From Faeciplasma sp048393055 (GTDB lineage Bacteria; Bacillota; Clostridia; Oscillospirales; Ruminococcaceae): a stretch of 64,000 nucleotides of DNA. The stretch covers positions 1-64,000 of the forward strand of contig DBFJJS010000014.1 in the NCBI GenBank assembly GCA_048393055.1. The letters run 5' to 3'. A program made the translations under genes and the position numbers. Under the pieces are notes generated by a model. The model searched no databases, was not told the origin of the DNA, and was given only the letters and a program-made list of their open reading frames with translations. Every line of letters begins with the position of its first letter. The first letter of the stretch is position 1. This document shows, piece after piece, positions 1 through 7,993 of this stretch.

Positions 1-51
1 GTTGGCAACCGCATTTTCGCAGCAACGCCGACAGAGCGTATAACACACTAC

Positions 52-165
52 ACTTTGCAAGCAAAGTCGTGTGCCAAAGGGTGCCCCTTTGGAAACCCCG
101 GACAACAAAACAGGCTGAACACCTCGCACTTTCCTGTGCTTGATGTTCAGCCTTTATTTGTTGTC
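52..165. repeat. Cluster of three inverted repeats at the left edge
   Basis: Non-coding DNA left of the broken trbL gene. Three hairpins follow one another: 52-67 (7-bp arms actttgc/gcaaagt), 74-92 (8-bp arms ccaaaggg/ccctttgg) and a larger imperfect one at 101-165. The large one has outer arms gacaacaaa/tttgttgtc, middle arms aggctgaaca/tgttcagcct and an inner gcac/gtgc. The last could end transcription of the leftward transfer operon, but it has no long T run. The cluster may also belong to whatever is joined to trbL here. I see no gene in 1-163. Confidence 0.6.
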
Positions 166-439
166 AGCAGCCCGTTTCACGGTCTGCCTTTTGTGTCCTT
201 GTCCATAGTGTTTCGGCAAAGCTGCCGCAGGTACGCATGACGCCTATCACAAAAAACAACACTAAAAGCGCCAGACCAATGGCTCGCACCGCATCGTGGA
301 TGTTGACAATGACGCCCCAGATGGAACCGCCCTTAAACTGCTCCGGGCTCTGGGTAATGAGCTGCCAGATTTCAGACAGGTACTTGTTCCAGGTGTCGAG
401 GGCATTTTGCAAGTTTTGTACAACCCAGTTATCGGACAT
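164..439 (-). pseudogene. Truncated TrbL/VirB6-like mating-pore membrane protein
   Basis: The first 75 or so residues match the start of the TrbL/VirB6-like inner-membrane protein of Tn1549-type elements: a soluble amphipathic start (MSDNWVVQNLQNALDTW) and then one membrane segment (about residues 52-68) ending in RTCGSFAE. After that the sequence departs from the family and stops after 91 residues, whereas full proteins have roughly 280 with several membrane spans. A good AGGAGG site lies 7 bases before the ATG. It follows the Maff2 pilin-like gene, as expected. The product cannot form a mating channel on its own. A deletion or an insertion is equally possible because the rest lies outside the window. 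Confidence 0.75.
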
Positions 440-512
440 TCAACAACCTCCTTTCCGGCAACGGTAAGGGGCAGGCCGCCACGGACCTGCCCCCGCACTG
501 TCGTTATTAGAA

Positions 513-863
513 TCAGCCGGTAATCAGGGTCAAAATCTCTTTTGCAAACGTAATGACAACGCCGCCGGCAAGGGTGAGAAAACCGTTGGCACGCTGGCTG
601 GGGTCATGGGATTTCAGCGACAATCCGATCTGCACGATGCCGAAGCCCAGCAGAATCATACCCACGGCGCGGATCAGGCCGAAAATAAACTCGCTGAGGT
701 TGTTGATGACCGTCAGAGGGTCGCCGGTGGCAAAGGCCGTGGTGGTGCAGCAGCAGAGCATAAGGACCAGGGCCGTGTAAACGGCAAAGGCGCTCCGGCT
801 CTTTTTGCCCATGGGCAGGCTGCGGGTTTCCTTCTTCTTGCTTTCCTTCTTAAACAGTTTCAT
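513..863 (-). CDS. Maff2-family/VirB2-like conjugation pilin protein
   Basis: A small membrane protein of 116 residues. A basic N-terminal stretch (Lys-rich, residues 1-18) is followed by a hydrophobic export or membrane segment ending near TTAFA (about residues 25-45). A mature part then carries two further hydrophobic segments (about 55-75 and 90-110), the layout of VirB2/TrbC-type pilins. The family is the Maff2 mobile-element protein that sits between the coupling protein and TrbL in Tn1549-like elements. The start at 863 is chosen because AAGGAGG lies 8 bases upstream; an in-frame upstream extension has no such site. The start overlaps the end of virD4 by 14 bases. Identification rests on position and hydrophobicity more than on motifs. 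Confidence 0.75.
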   Translation of the reverse strand: MKLFKKESKKKETRSLPMGKKSRSAFAVYTALVLMLCCCTTTAFATGDPLTVINNLSEFIFGLIRAVGMILLGFGIVQIGLSLKSHDPSQRANGFLTLAGGVVITFAKEILTLITG

Positions 864-2670
864 TTTGGGTGTCCTCCTTAAATTGAAAGATATTCTCCAT
901 GTCCTCATCGGACAGAAGTTCGAAAAGGGTTTCCGGCTCCTTCACGCTGGCGAGGTCGCCAGGGGCAAGGCGGGTCAGCGTCATATCCGCCACAGCGTTT
1001 TCGGTGCCGCCGTGTACATAAGTGGGAGCGCCTCCATCGGTGGTGTACTTGACGTTGGGATGTTTCAAAAGGTCATACTTCTCATCCATCAGGGGAGCTT
1101 CCCCGCGAATAAAAAGCAGAGCCAGGTTGTTATCCAGCATACGGACCTCATCAGGAGTCATCAGTTCCCGGCCCGTAAGCTGGTTGTTGGTGGAATAGCT
1201 GCCGGAATGCCCGGTGCTTTTGCCGTAGGTGTCCAGCCAGAGGGTGCTTTTTCCCAGGTAGTTCTCGGAGATCAGCTTGTGGGTGCTGGTTTCGTTGCCT
1301 CCCAGGTACAGAAATTCATCGCAGTTGCCGATGATGGATTCCCATTGCTTTTCAAACAGCGCCTTGAGCTGGGCGATGTTCTGGATGATGATGGACACCG
1401 AGATATTGCGGGAACGCATGGTTGCCAGCAGCTTGTCGAAATCATCCGGCAGGCTCACGTTGGCGAACTCGTCCATGAGGAAATGCACCGGTGTGGGCAG
1501 GCTCCCGCCGTGTACCCGGTCGGCAGAATAAAAAAGTTCCTGAAAGGTGCTGGCATACAGCAGACTTACCAGGAAGTTGAAGCTGGCGTCGTTGTCCGGG
1601 ATGAGGGCAAAGAGCGCTACCTTCTTTTCTCCCATGCTGGACAAGTCCAGCTCATCCGTTGTCGTGAGGGCCGCCACCGAGGAGAGGTTGAACTTCTCCA
1701 GGCGGGACGCCAGAGTGATCTGGATGGATTTTAGTGTCTTGGCCGAACCGGAACGGTAGTCCTTGTAATACTTCACGGCGATGTGGTCCGGGGAGCGCAT
1801 TTCCAGCCGGTCAAACAACTCGTCCAGGGGGGATTGGTAGGAGTCATCATCCTCCCGCACCTCGCCGGCCCGGAGCATTTCCATGACCATGGGGAAGTTT
1901 TTTTCATCCTCCGGCGCTTCGTACCACAGGTAAAACACCAGAGCCATCAGAAGCATGGAAGCTGCCGTGTCCCAGAAGGGGTCGTTTGATTGGCTCCCCT
2001 TCGGGGTAGTAGCTTTGAACAGGTTCGTCACCATCTTCTGCACGTCGTTGTCCGATTTCAGATAGGAAAAGGGATTGTAGCAATGGCTTTTCTCCATGTT
2101 CAGAAGATCTACCACCCGGATTTCGTACCCTCGTTTTTCCAGCAGGCCGCCGCAGTCCCGCAGCAGTTCTCCTTTGCAGTCCAGAATGAAATAGGATGTG
2201 TTGGCTTGGCACAGGTTGACTTTGGCATAGAACCGGCTTTTTCCCGCGCCGCTGCCGCCCACCACCAGGGTATTCAGGTTACGGCGGTGTTTCCGGCCGT
2301 CCAGCCCCATGCGGACGTGCTGGGTGAAGATGCGGTTTTGAAACGGGTCTTTCGCCCGGTACTTCTTATTCACGGCCCGCGGATCGCCCCATTTGGCGGA
2401 ACCGTGTTCTTCGCCTCGTCTGTAATTGCGCCGGGATGAGAGATAAATCCCGATCCCCAGCCCATAGGCGGCAATAAAAAGGAGGACAGTTTTTACACTG
2501 TCCTCGCACCACACGATTTGGAATGGATGGTTCATTGCCGTAGGCAGGGCGCTGACGATTTCCGAAAGTCCCCCGGAAACAGCAGGCGCAATCAGCAGGG
2601 CAAACCAGATGACCGGGACCAGCCCCAGGGCGTAAAGCCAGGGGCCGCCCGCCTTGTTATCTGGCTTCAT
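850..2670 (-). CDS. VirD4/TraG (PcfC-like) type IV coupling protein
   Basis: A 606-residue coupling ATPase that brings the relaxase-DNA complex to the conjugation channel at the membrane. Two N-terminal membrane segments (about residues 12-34 and 60-78) precede the TraG/TraD ATPase domain. Walker A reads VVGGSGAGKS near residue 138 and Walker B FLMDEFANV near residue 400; QNIAQLKALF and LYLGGNE are typical TraG-family strings. The length is normal for Gram-positive VirD4. It overlaps the small gene upstream by 14 bases and the pilin gene downstream, so translation is probably coupled. It appears intact although the downstream pore gene trbL is broken. Confidence 0.93.
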   Translation of the reverse strand: MKPDNKAGGPWLYALGLVPVIWFALLIAPAVSGGLSEIVSALPTAMNHPFQIVWCEDSVKTVLLFIAAYGLGIGIYLSSRRNYRRGEEHGSAKWGDPRAVNKKYRAKDPFQNRIFTQHVRMGLDGRKHRRNLNTLVVGGSGAGKSRFYAKVNLCQANTSYFILDCKGELLRDCGGLLEKRGYEIRVVDLLNMEKSHCYNPFSYLKSDNDVQKMVTNLFKATTPKGSQSNDPFWDTAASMLLMALVFYLWYEAPEDEKNFPMVMEMLRAGEVREDDDSYQSPLDELFDRLEMRSPDHIAVKYYKDYRSGSAKTLKSIQITLASRLEKFNLSSVAALTTTDELDLSSMGEKKVALFALIPDNDASFNFLVSLLYASTFQELFYSADRVHGGSLPTPVHFLMDEFANVSLPDDFDKLLATMRSRNISVSIIIQNIAQLKALFEKQWESIIGNCDEFLYLGGNETSTHKLISENYLGKSTLWLDTYGKSTGHSGSYSTNNQLTGRELMTPDEVRMLDNNLALLFIRGEAPLMDEKYDLLKHPNVKYTTDGGAPTYVHGGTENAVADMTLTRLAPGDLASVKEPETLFELLSDEDMENIFQFKEDTQNETV

Positions 2671-2854
2671 CCCGGCGCTTCACTTTCTTGTCTTTTTGCG
2701 CGGGGGCGTCAATGGTTTTCAGCAGCACATCCTCCACCGGGCCGGGGTCGCGCTGTTCCTCCAGCATATCGTTGCGCAGCTCATTGAGGGCGCGGATCAT
2801 AATTCCATGCTCATAGCTGTCCAGGGTGAGGACAACCTTGTCCTGTCGTTCCAT
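2657..2854 (-). CDS. Small conserved ICE protein, paralogue of the gene at 30812-30976
   Basis: A 65-residue charged protein of unknown function. The pattern LTLDSYEHGIMIRALNELRN is shared with the 54-residue protein encoded just before parA at the other end of the element (LTPAENSIVIQSLNHLRN), so the two are paralogues. It lies directly upstream of, and overlaps, virD4, with a strong AGGAGG site before its ATG. The predicted fold is two short helices; there are no membrane segments. Such small proteins are common in Tn1549-like elements. A role in transfer regulation is only a guess from position. Confidence 0.7.
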   Translation of the reverse strand: MERQDKVVLTLDSYEHGIMIRALNELRNDMLEEQRDPGPVEDVLLKTIDAPAQKDKKVKRRDEAR

Positions 2855-2869
2855 TTTTCAAAACCTCCT

Positions 2870-3793
2870 TTACCGTTCCGGTTCCTTCTGCTTGCTGTCA
2901 CGGGTGAGGCCCATGGCCCTGGCCATGCGGCCATTCAGGGATTTGAACGCATCCCGCATATCGGTGAGGGCGGCGGGAATGTCCTCCCTGGGGACCTGCC
3001 CCTGGAACACGCCGTCCAGCTTGGAAATCTCATATTCCTGGGCATCCACGCCATACCGCCTGCAGAGCATATAGCTGACCGCATAGGCTTTATACCCGTC
3101 TGTCTCTCTGGAATAGCTGTCCATGCTTTGGGCAAGCTGCACGTTGGCGATCTCCAGGGAGACACACCGGAAGATGTCCGGGGCGTCCATGCCCTTTTTC
3201 ACCAGGATGGCGTTCTTCTCTGCCGAAAACATGGCCCCACGGCCCTGGGGCAGTTCCTCCACAGCCCGGATGGGGACCGGGGAACTGGCAATCAGGCCCT
3301 TTATGAGCAGGCGCTCATCGTAGCTCACCTGGGGCTGAACCTGATCCCGCGCCGTGGTCTGGGAAATGTCATAGACCTCTTTTGCGTAAAAGTTCTGGCC
3401 CACGCTGCCATCCTCGCGGCGGTATGCCTTGCCCGGTTCCAGGATAATGATGGGCAGGCGCTTCTCGTCCTCCAGAATTTCGATCCCATGGGAATGCCAC
3501 TCCTTATAGCCGCCCACGCGCTGTGCCTGGGGGCATTGGTTCCCGATCAGCAGGGCGTTGCGGGCGGAGTGGAAGGGGAACCGGCTCTGCACATCCAGAT
3601 AGGCTTCCATGCTGGCTGTGCCCTGGGAGAACTCTCCGAAAATCCGGTCCAGGGTGGCGTAGGCTTCTTTTCGCTGCTTTTCCTCCTTCACCTGCCACCA
3701 TTGGCGCTTGGGACGCTCTTTCCGGCTTTCCTGCTTTTCGGGGGCGGGCTCTGTCCTGGGCTGCTGTTCAAACAGATCGTCAAAGTGATTCAT
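2870..3793 (-). CDS. ArdC-like antirestriction/ssDNA-binding-type protein
   Basis: A 307-residue protein. Residues about 50-150 resemble the ArdC N-terminal (DUF1738-like) domain: RFPFHSARNALLIGNQCPQA, then a GYKEWHSHGI element and an IIILEPG strand. ArdC proteins of plasmids bind single-stranded DNA and help transferred DNA escape restriction. The usual HExxH metalloprotease motif of full ArdC is not seen (the region reads CVSLEIANVQLAQ), so it may be a non-enzymatic relative. It sits between pcfB and virD4 in the transfer operon, with an AGAGAGG site overlapping the stop of the upstream gene. The N-terminus is Pro/Glu/Lys-rich. Confidence 0.6.
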   Translation of the reverse strand: MNHFDDLFEQQPRTEPAPEKQESRKERPKRQWWQVKEEKQRKEAYATLDRIFGEFSQGTASMEAYLDVQSRFPFHSARNALLIGNQCPQAQRVGGYKEWHSHGIEILEDEKRLPIIILEPGKAYRREDGSVGQNFYAKEVYDISQTTARDQVQPQVSYDERLLIKGLIASSPVPIRAVEELPQGRGAMFSAEKNAILVKKGMDAPDIFRCVSLEIANVQLAQSMDSYSRETDGYKAYAVSYMLCRRYGVDAQEYEISKLDGVFQGQVPREDIPAALTDMRDAFKSLNGRMARAMGLTRDSKQKEPER

Positions 3794-3799
3794 TACTGT

Positions 3800-4612
3800 T
3801 TACCTCTCTTTCGATTTGGGTTTCTTTTTGGGTTTGGGCGGCTGGTGCCGGGTGGTTTTCTGGGCAGCCTTCTTCTGGGGCGCAGCCGGCTCCTCGGCCC
3901 TGGCAGTTTCCGTCTCCTGTTTCCTTCTGGCCTGGATGTCCCGCAGCTCCTGACGGACCGACGGTTTCTCAGCCCCATCAGAAGTACCCCTTGCGGACTT
4001 GCTGCTGTTCTCGGAGATAGGCGCGGACGGATGGGATTTTTCCGCCGCCGGGGTAAAAGAATCGGTTTTCTCCGCTGCCGGGTGTTCCGGCTGGGCCCTT
4101 TCCTTTTGGACAGGCTTCTCCATCAGTTCATCCACAAGCCGGTCATCCTCGCTCTTTTCCGGGGCGGCCTTCTCCGGGGCCGCCGGTTCCTCGCCACGCT
4201 GTTCACGGGATTTCTCGATGTCCTCCTTGATGGACGCCGTATCCACCACCGTGAGTTTGAATTTCTCCACGATCCGGTTGGCTCTGGCGGCGTCATCCTC
4301 GAACACCAGAATGTCGATGGTGTCGTCGCCTTTCTTCACCGGAATGGGCGCGTAGAGGATTCCGTAGCCCTTGGCCTGTCTGGCAAACTCCGGGCAGTCC
4401 TCTTTTTTGATGGTGTAGACCTTCATGGGGCGCTTCTCCCGCAGCATGGTTTCAATACGGGCTTTGCCCTTGGTCTTTTTCTGATCTTTCAAAACCGTGT
4501 AAAGGGCGGCGGCAAGATTTTTGGCGGCGGAGCCCGTGATCTTGAGGGCAAATTCAGCGCCCTCCAGGCTCATCCGCACCACTTGTTCCGCCGCGTCGCC
4601 TGAGTTATACAT
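3800..4612 (-). CDS. PcfB-family (DUF3801) conjugation protein
   Basis: A 270-residue protein whose first 150 residues match the DUF3801/PcfB family (GDAAEQVVRMSLEGAEFALK; MKVYTIKKEDCPEFARQAK). PcfB is a conjugation accessory factor of enterococcal plasmids encoded beside the coupling protein; its exact role is not clear. The C-terminal half is low-complexity, rich in Glu, Pro, Ala and Lys, and ends in a run of basic residues. The start at the second possible codon, 4612, is chosen because AAGGAGA lies 9 bases upstream. It follows the relaxase gene closely and precedes the ArdC-like gene. Confidence 0.85.
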   Translation of the reverse strand: MYNSGDAAEQVVRMSLEGAEFALKITGSAAKNLAAALYTVLKDQKKTKGKARIETMLREKRPMKVYTIKKEDCPEFARQAKGYGILYAPIPVKKGDDTIDILVFEDDAARANRIVEKFKLTVVDTASIKEDIEKSREQRGEEPAAPEKAAPEKSEDDRLVDELMEKPVQKERAQPEHPAAEKTDSFTPAAEKSHPSAPISENSSKSARGTSDGAEKPSVRQELRDIQARRKQETETARAEEPAAPQKKAAQKTTRHQPPKPKKKPKSKER

Positions 4613-4618
4613 CAAAAA

Positions 4619-6049
4619 TCATCTCCTTCCTGGGGGAGCCTTCTGTTCTGGTTCCTGGCGGGCTTTTTCCTCCTTGCCGGACATTTCTTCGCGGGCGGAG
4701 CGAATCTTCTCCTTGATGGAAGTGGAGCGCAGGGCAATGTCCTCGCACAGCTTCACCTCCCGGCGCAGCTCCTTCAGCCGCGCAGAACGCGCGGAAATCT
4801 CCGCCCGGATCGTTTCCTGCCGGGCCGGGTCGGCCAGCACCGCCTTGGTGCGCAGTTGCCGGTACAGGCTTTTGCGCTGTTCCGTCAGCTCCCCGATCTC
4901 TGTTTCCACCGCTGTCCGGTGGCTGGTGAGTTGTTCCAGGGTGTCGATGCGGTGGCGGGAGAGAAGGCGGGCTTCATCGGTCAGCTCCTGCGCCCGGATT
5001 AAGTCCTCCCGCAGCGCATGGGGAACACGCCTGGGCGGCCGGTTCTGCTTTTGCGGAAATACCCCCAGCAGATAGCAGTAGTGGAAGTAGAGGGCGCGGA
5101 ACCCCGTCACCTTTTTTGCCTGCTTCCAATCCCCGTGGAGCCTGCACCGCATCGGCTGTGTCCTGTACTCCCGCTGGGGGCGGCGCTGCTCCAAAATCCT
5201 TTTGCGGATGTTCTCCAGGGAATAGTCCTCGCCAAAGTTACGCATGAGCTTGCGTCCCCGTGGATAATTCAGCGGACGAACCGTAATATCCTTGCCCACC
5301 TTGATGTCGTATCCCATCTGCCGCAGGTGATAAAAAAACTGCCGCTCCGTCATGGATTGGCGGATGGCAGTATCTACATCGGCTTTGATCAGGGAGAGAT
5401 AGGTGGGGCGTCCTTCCTGCTCGGCCCGCCATTCCCCGTACTGCTTGGACTTCCCACGCTGGGGGTTTTCAATGACGGAAAGCCCGTACTCCCGGCACAG
5501 CCGGTCGGATTCCCGCTGCATATCGAAATAATCCTGTTCCGTACGGTGATATTTGATCCCGTCGATGAACGAAACCGTGTTCACCACAAAGTGGTTGTGC
5601 AAATGGCTCTCCCTGTCCAAATGGGTGGCAACCAGCACCTGGTATTTTTCGCCCCACAGCTTTTTCGCCAGGGCAAGGCCGATCTCATGGGCCAGCTCCG
5701 GCGTGGCCTCGCCGGGGGCAAAGCTCTGATAGCCGTGGTAAGCAACCGTTCCGTCCTCCTTTCCAAACCGCTTTTTCACAGCCATCATCTCATCGCGGGC
5801 AGTAGAGGGGCTGCAATTCACCCCGGAAACAAACTGCCGCAGGACCGTTTCGCCTTCGCTTTCCACCGCCTTGCTGGTTTTGCTCTGTTGAACGGCATAC
5901 TCGATCACATCCGCAAGGCCCTGAGCCTCCTTGCCATCCATGTCCTGCTTTTCAAAGAAATCTGGGTTTTCGGTCTTGTCTGGATTTTCGATATAGATGA
6001 GGACCTTGCCCAGCCAGCCGTTCACCCGCCAGATAGACGTAGTGGCCAC
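4619..6049 (-). CDS. MobP-type conjugative relaxase
   Basis: A relaxase of about 476 residues that nicks oriT and pilots the strand into the recipient. The N-terminal part shows the MOBP pattern: the opening VATTSIWRVNGWLGKVLIYI, YHGYQSFAPGE, and the metal-binding histidine motif HLDRESHLHNHFVVN near residue 180. The C-terminal third is a long Arg/Glu-rich helical region. A GTG start at 6049 is preferred: family members begin at this point and it lies one base after the mobC stop, implying coupling. An upstream ATG (6064) is possible. The basic C-terminus ends just before pcfB. Confidence 0.93.
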   Translation of the reverse strand: MATTSIWRVNGWLGKVLIYIENPDKTENPDFFEKQDMDGKEAQGLADVIEYAVQQSKTSKAVESEGETVLRQFVSGVNCSPSTARDEMMAVKKRFGKEDGTVAYHGYQSFAPGEATPELAHEIGLALAKKLWGEKYQVLVATHLDRESHLHNHFVVNTVSFIDGIKYHRTEQDYFDMQRESDRLCREYGLSVIENPQRGKSKQYGEWRAEQEGRPTYLSLIKADVDTAIRQSMTERQFFYHLRQMGYDIKVGKDITVRPLNYPRGRKLMRNFGEDYSLENIRKRILEQRRPQREYRTQPMRCRLHGDWKQAKKVTGFRALYFHYCYLLGVFPQKQNRPPRRVPHALREDLIRAQELTDEARLLSRHRIDTLEQLTSHRTAVETEIGELTEQRKSLYRQLRTKAVLADPARQETIRAEISARSARLKELRREVKLCEDIALRSTSIKEKIRSAREEMSGKEEKARQEPEQKAPPGRR

Positions 6050-6050
6050 G

Positions 6051-6380
6051 TCACACCATGGCACGGGGCAGGATCACCGCTTTGGTGATGTCCCGGACGA
6101 GCTGGTCGAGCTTGCGCATTTCCTCGTCGTAGCGGCGCTCATCTATGACCCCCAGCACATGAGCTTTCTGGGCGATCTGATTGAGGTTGCCGCCAATCCG
6201 GTGCAGCTCCCGCATGAAGTCAAAGTAGTCCGGCGGCGGCGCGTCCTGGGGAACCAGACCGTTCACCAGATGGCGCAGGTATGCTTCGCGGGAAAGGCCG
6301 CTGCGCTTCACTTTTTTATTCAAGGCTTCCGCCTCTTTTTTGTCCAGCCAAAACTGGACGTGTACGTTGCGTTTTCTCAT
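6051..6380 (-). CDS. MobC-family relaxosome protein
   Basis: A 109-residue relaxosome accessory protein that binds near oriT and assists the relaxase. Residues 1-45 form a ribbon-helix-helix-like N-terminus (MRKRNVHVQFWLDKKEAE; SGLSREAYLRHLV), followed by the MobC signature (ELHRIGGNLNQIAQKAH). The start at 6380 has GGAAGGAGG upstream; the reading frame is open much further, but that extension overlaps the DUF3789 gene and lacks a site. It overlaps the DUF3789 stop by 4 bases and precedes the relaxase with no gap. Confidence 0.9.
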   Translation of the reverse strand: MRKRNVHVQFWLDKKEAEALNKKVKRSGLSREAYLRHLVNGLVPQDAPPPDYFDFMRELHRIGGNLNQIAQKAHVLGVIDERRYDEEMRKLDQLVRDITKAVILPRAMV

Positions 6381-6490
6381 TCTTCCGAGTCCTCCTTCCT
6401 GCTGATACGGTTGATTTGAAGCAGGCACATAATCAGCACGCCGAGCACACCGCCCAGCAGAAATCCAATGGCGAAAAACAATCCTTCCAT
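6377..6490 (-). CDS. DUF3789-type single-membrane-span microprotein
   Basis: A 37-residue protein starting MEGLFFAIGFLLGGVLG, with one membrane helix (about residues 4-24) and a charged tail (SRKEDSEE). This matches the DUF3789 family seen in the same place in related elements. The start has GGAGG 6 bases upstream, and the stop overlaps the mobC start (ATGA). It is short enough to be missed easily. Its function is unknown; tethering of the relaxosome to the membrane is a guess from its position. Confidence 0.75.
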   Translation of the reverse strand: MEGLFFAIGFLLGGVLGVLIMCLLQINRISRKEDSEE

Positions 6491-6515
6491 GAAAACCTCC
6501 ATTCTGAATAAAAGG

Positions 6516-6614
6516 GGTATTAGGGGGCGTTCCCCCTAACAAGCGGCCTTTGTGGTATCACAAAGGCGATGCTTGCTGGTACAGCTACATTCCATTCCCC
6601 TGCGGGGAATCCGG
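6516..6614. other. Candidate oriT: three consecutive perfect inverted repeats
   Basis: The only non-coding gap next to mobC and the relaxase gene. It contains three perfect inverted repeats in a row: 6520-6539 (ttaggggg, loop cgtt, ccccctaa), 6547-6566 (cctttgtg, loop gtat, cacaaagg) and 6594-6610 (attcccc, loop tgc, ggggaat). None is followed by a T run on the coding strand, so terminators are less likely. Origins of transfer commonly lie here and carry such repeats. The nick site cannot be assigned from sequence alone. Confidence 0.5.
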
Positions 6615-6634
6615 GACGGACGAAAAAAAGAACA

Positions 6635-6826
6635 TCACCGGTCGCCCCGGTCACGGTTTTGTCCCCTGGCCTTAAAATTCACACCCGTGAAGTGGTCGGC
6701 GTCCAGGATATAATCGCCTTTCTTCCACTGCTCATTGACAAGCTGCTCGGCCTCCATCCGACTTGCAGCGTTCACTGTGACAGTCATCTCCAAGGTTTCC
6801 GTGATGGTCACATCGTAATCCTTCAT
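6635..6826 (-). CDS. DpnD/PcfM-family small protein
   Basis: A 63-residue protein with the DpnD/PcfM pattern (YDVTITETLEMTVTVNAAS, then EAEQLVNEQWKKGDYILDAD, then FTGVNF). The family occurs in conjugative plasmids (PcfM of pCF10) and beside the DpnII restriction locus; its role is unknown. The start overlaps the stop of the TOPRIM gene. The Arg/Asp-rich tail runs up to the inverted repeats of the candidate oriT. Confidence 0.75.
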   Translation of the reverse strand: MKDYDVTITETLEMTVTVNAASRMEAEQLVNEQWKKGDYILDADHFTGVNFKARGQNRDRGDR

Positions 6827-7794
6827 CGCTCATGCTCCTTTCCCTGGCTGCCCCGAATGGGAATCCCCAGCCGGTGGCACAGAAAATCATTCACATCCTT
6901 TCCGCGGGGCGGCGGTTTGTTCTCCACCCGGTAGCCCTCCGGCATGACAGCCATGATCGCCTTGGCCGCCAGCCTGCCGGCGGTATCGTTGTCCAGGTGG
7001 AGATACACGGTTTTCACATGAGGGTGATCCTCCAGGAACCGGGTGAGCGCCACCGGCAGCTTGCTTTCCTCGATCTTTTTCTTTGGCTGGTACACTCCGG
7101 CCAGGGACAGCAGGTTGTGCCGCCGCCAGTCGATCCCGTCCAGCTTGCAGAGCGTGGCGTAGGACATGACGTCAATGGCGCACTCGCACAGATGGACCGC
7201 CGGATTCTCCACACAGGCGGGCAGGGCAAAGGAAAAGTGCTTATCGCTGCCGCTCAAATCCCCGTGGAACCGGGCTTGGCCGATTCCCCGCAGGCAGCCG
7301 AACCGTGCCTTGCCCTCCTTATCGAAGCCGACAAACACCACGTTGCCATGACCTTTGTTCCGGCTCTCATAAATCCGCCCGGTCTGAACGCAGTAGTCGA
7401 TCACCTCCTGGTCAATGCCACGGCCCCTGAGATAAGCCGCCATCGCCCGGTTATCAGGGGCAGGCTGGGGCAGAAGCAGGTTCTTGGGCTTTTCCTCTTT
7501 GGGTGCCGGCACAAAAGAAGGCGGCGGGATGGCCGCCCTGCCGGAGATGGTTTCCATGGCTTCCAGAAAGGAATAGCCGTTGACCTTGATGAGATAGTCC
7601 AGCGCACTGGCCCCGCCGATTCCGCGGGAGAACCAGCACCACTTGCCATTGGAAATCCGCAGGCTGTCATGGGTTTTGGTGCAGTAGACGTTGCCGGAGA
7701 CGTGGACCAGCTCCTGGGGTTCGCAGGTCCGCAGGTAGGTGAGAAGGTCCACCTGCCTTGCCCGCTCAATGGTTTCTGAATCATAAAAAGGCAT
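6823..7794 (-). CDS. DUF3991/TOPRIM domain protein, primase-like
   Basis: About 323 residues. An N-terminal CHC2/DUF3991-like region (VDLLTYLRTCEPQELVHVSG, SLRISNGKWCWFSRGIGG, ALDYLIKVNGYSFLEAM) is followed by a TOPRIM-like domain with the acidic motif HLDNDTAGR near residue 270. The family is found on conjugative elements and is thought to act in DNA replication or priming after transfer. The start at 7794 is chosen because a GAAAGGGGG site precedes it, whereas a longer frame has none. It overlaps the PcfM-like gene downstream. The zinc cysteines of true CHC2 primases are not evident, so primase activity is uncertain. Confidence 0.85.
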   Translation of the reverse strand: MPFYDSETIERARQVDLLTYLRTCEPQELVHVSGNVYCTKTHDSLRISNGKWCWFSRGIGGASALDYLIKVNGYSFLEAMETISGRAAIPPPSFVPAPKEEKPKNLLLPQPAPDNRAMAAYLRGRGIDQEVIDYCVQTGRIYESRNKGHGNVVFVGFDKEGKARFGCLRGIGQARFHGDLSGSDKHFSFALPACVENPAVHLCECAIDVMSYATLCKLDGIDWRRHNLLSLAGVYQPKKKIEESKLPVALTRFLEDHPHVKTVYLHLDNDTAGRLAAKAIMAVMPEGYRVENKPPPRGKDVNDFLCHRLGIPIRGSQGKEHER

Positions 7795-7875
7795 AAAAAT
7801 CCCCCTTTCCATAGTCTTGGATTTGCCGCCCATAGGGGCAGCGGACTATGTACAGAGTCCCTGATGCTGGCTATG

Positions 7876-7906
7876 AAAAAAGCCGGCTGGATTTGTTCCA
7901 ACCGGC
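7876..7906 (-). terminator. Rho-independent terminator of the DUF3990 cassette
   Basis: On the minus strand a 10-bp stem (gccggttgga/tccagccggc, one wobble pair) with a 5-base loop is followed by six T. It lies after the last cassette gene and before the TOPRIM gene, which closes the four-gene unit. Confidence 0.85.
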
Positions 7907-7939
7907 AGTTTCTGCATATATTTTTCTGCTTTATATGCA

Positions 7940-7977
7940 GATACCAGCGAAGAATGTGCAGATTCTCCGCTGGTATC
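7940..7977. repeat. Strong hairpin downstream of the DUF3991/TOPRIM-cassette junction
   Basis: Arms gataccagcg and cgctggtatc (10 bp, perfect) enclose 18 bases that pair further (aagaat/attct). A smaller tgcatata/tatatgca repeat follows at about 7913-7939. Together with the terminator at 7876-7906 this gives three consecutive hairpins between the end of the DUF3791 gene and the TOPRIM gene. It may reinforce termination or protect the 3' end of the mRNA. Confidence 0.6.
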
Positions 7978-7993
7978 TAATTTTTTTATTTTG

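Noticed and set aside
2654..4603. Long plus-strand open frame (about 649 codons) opposite the transfer genes
   Set aside because: It is antisense to well-supported genes (ArdC-like and PcfB), lacks a ribosome site and shows a biased composition of the complementary strand; GC-rich codon use produces such shadows.
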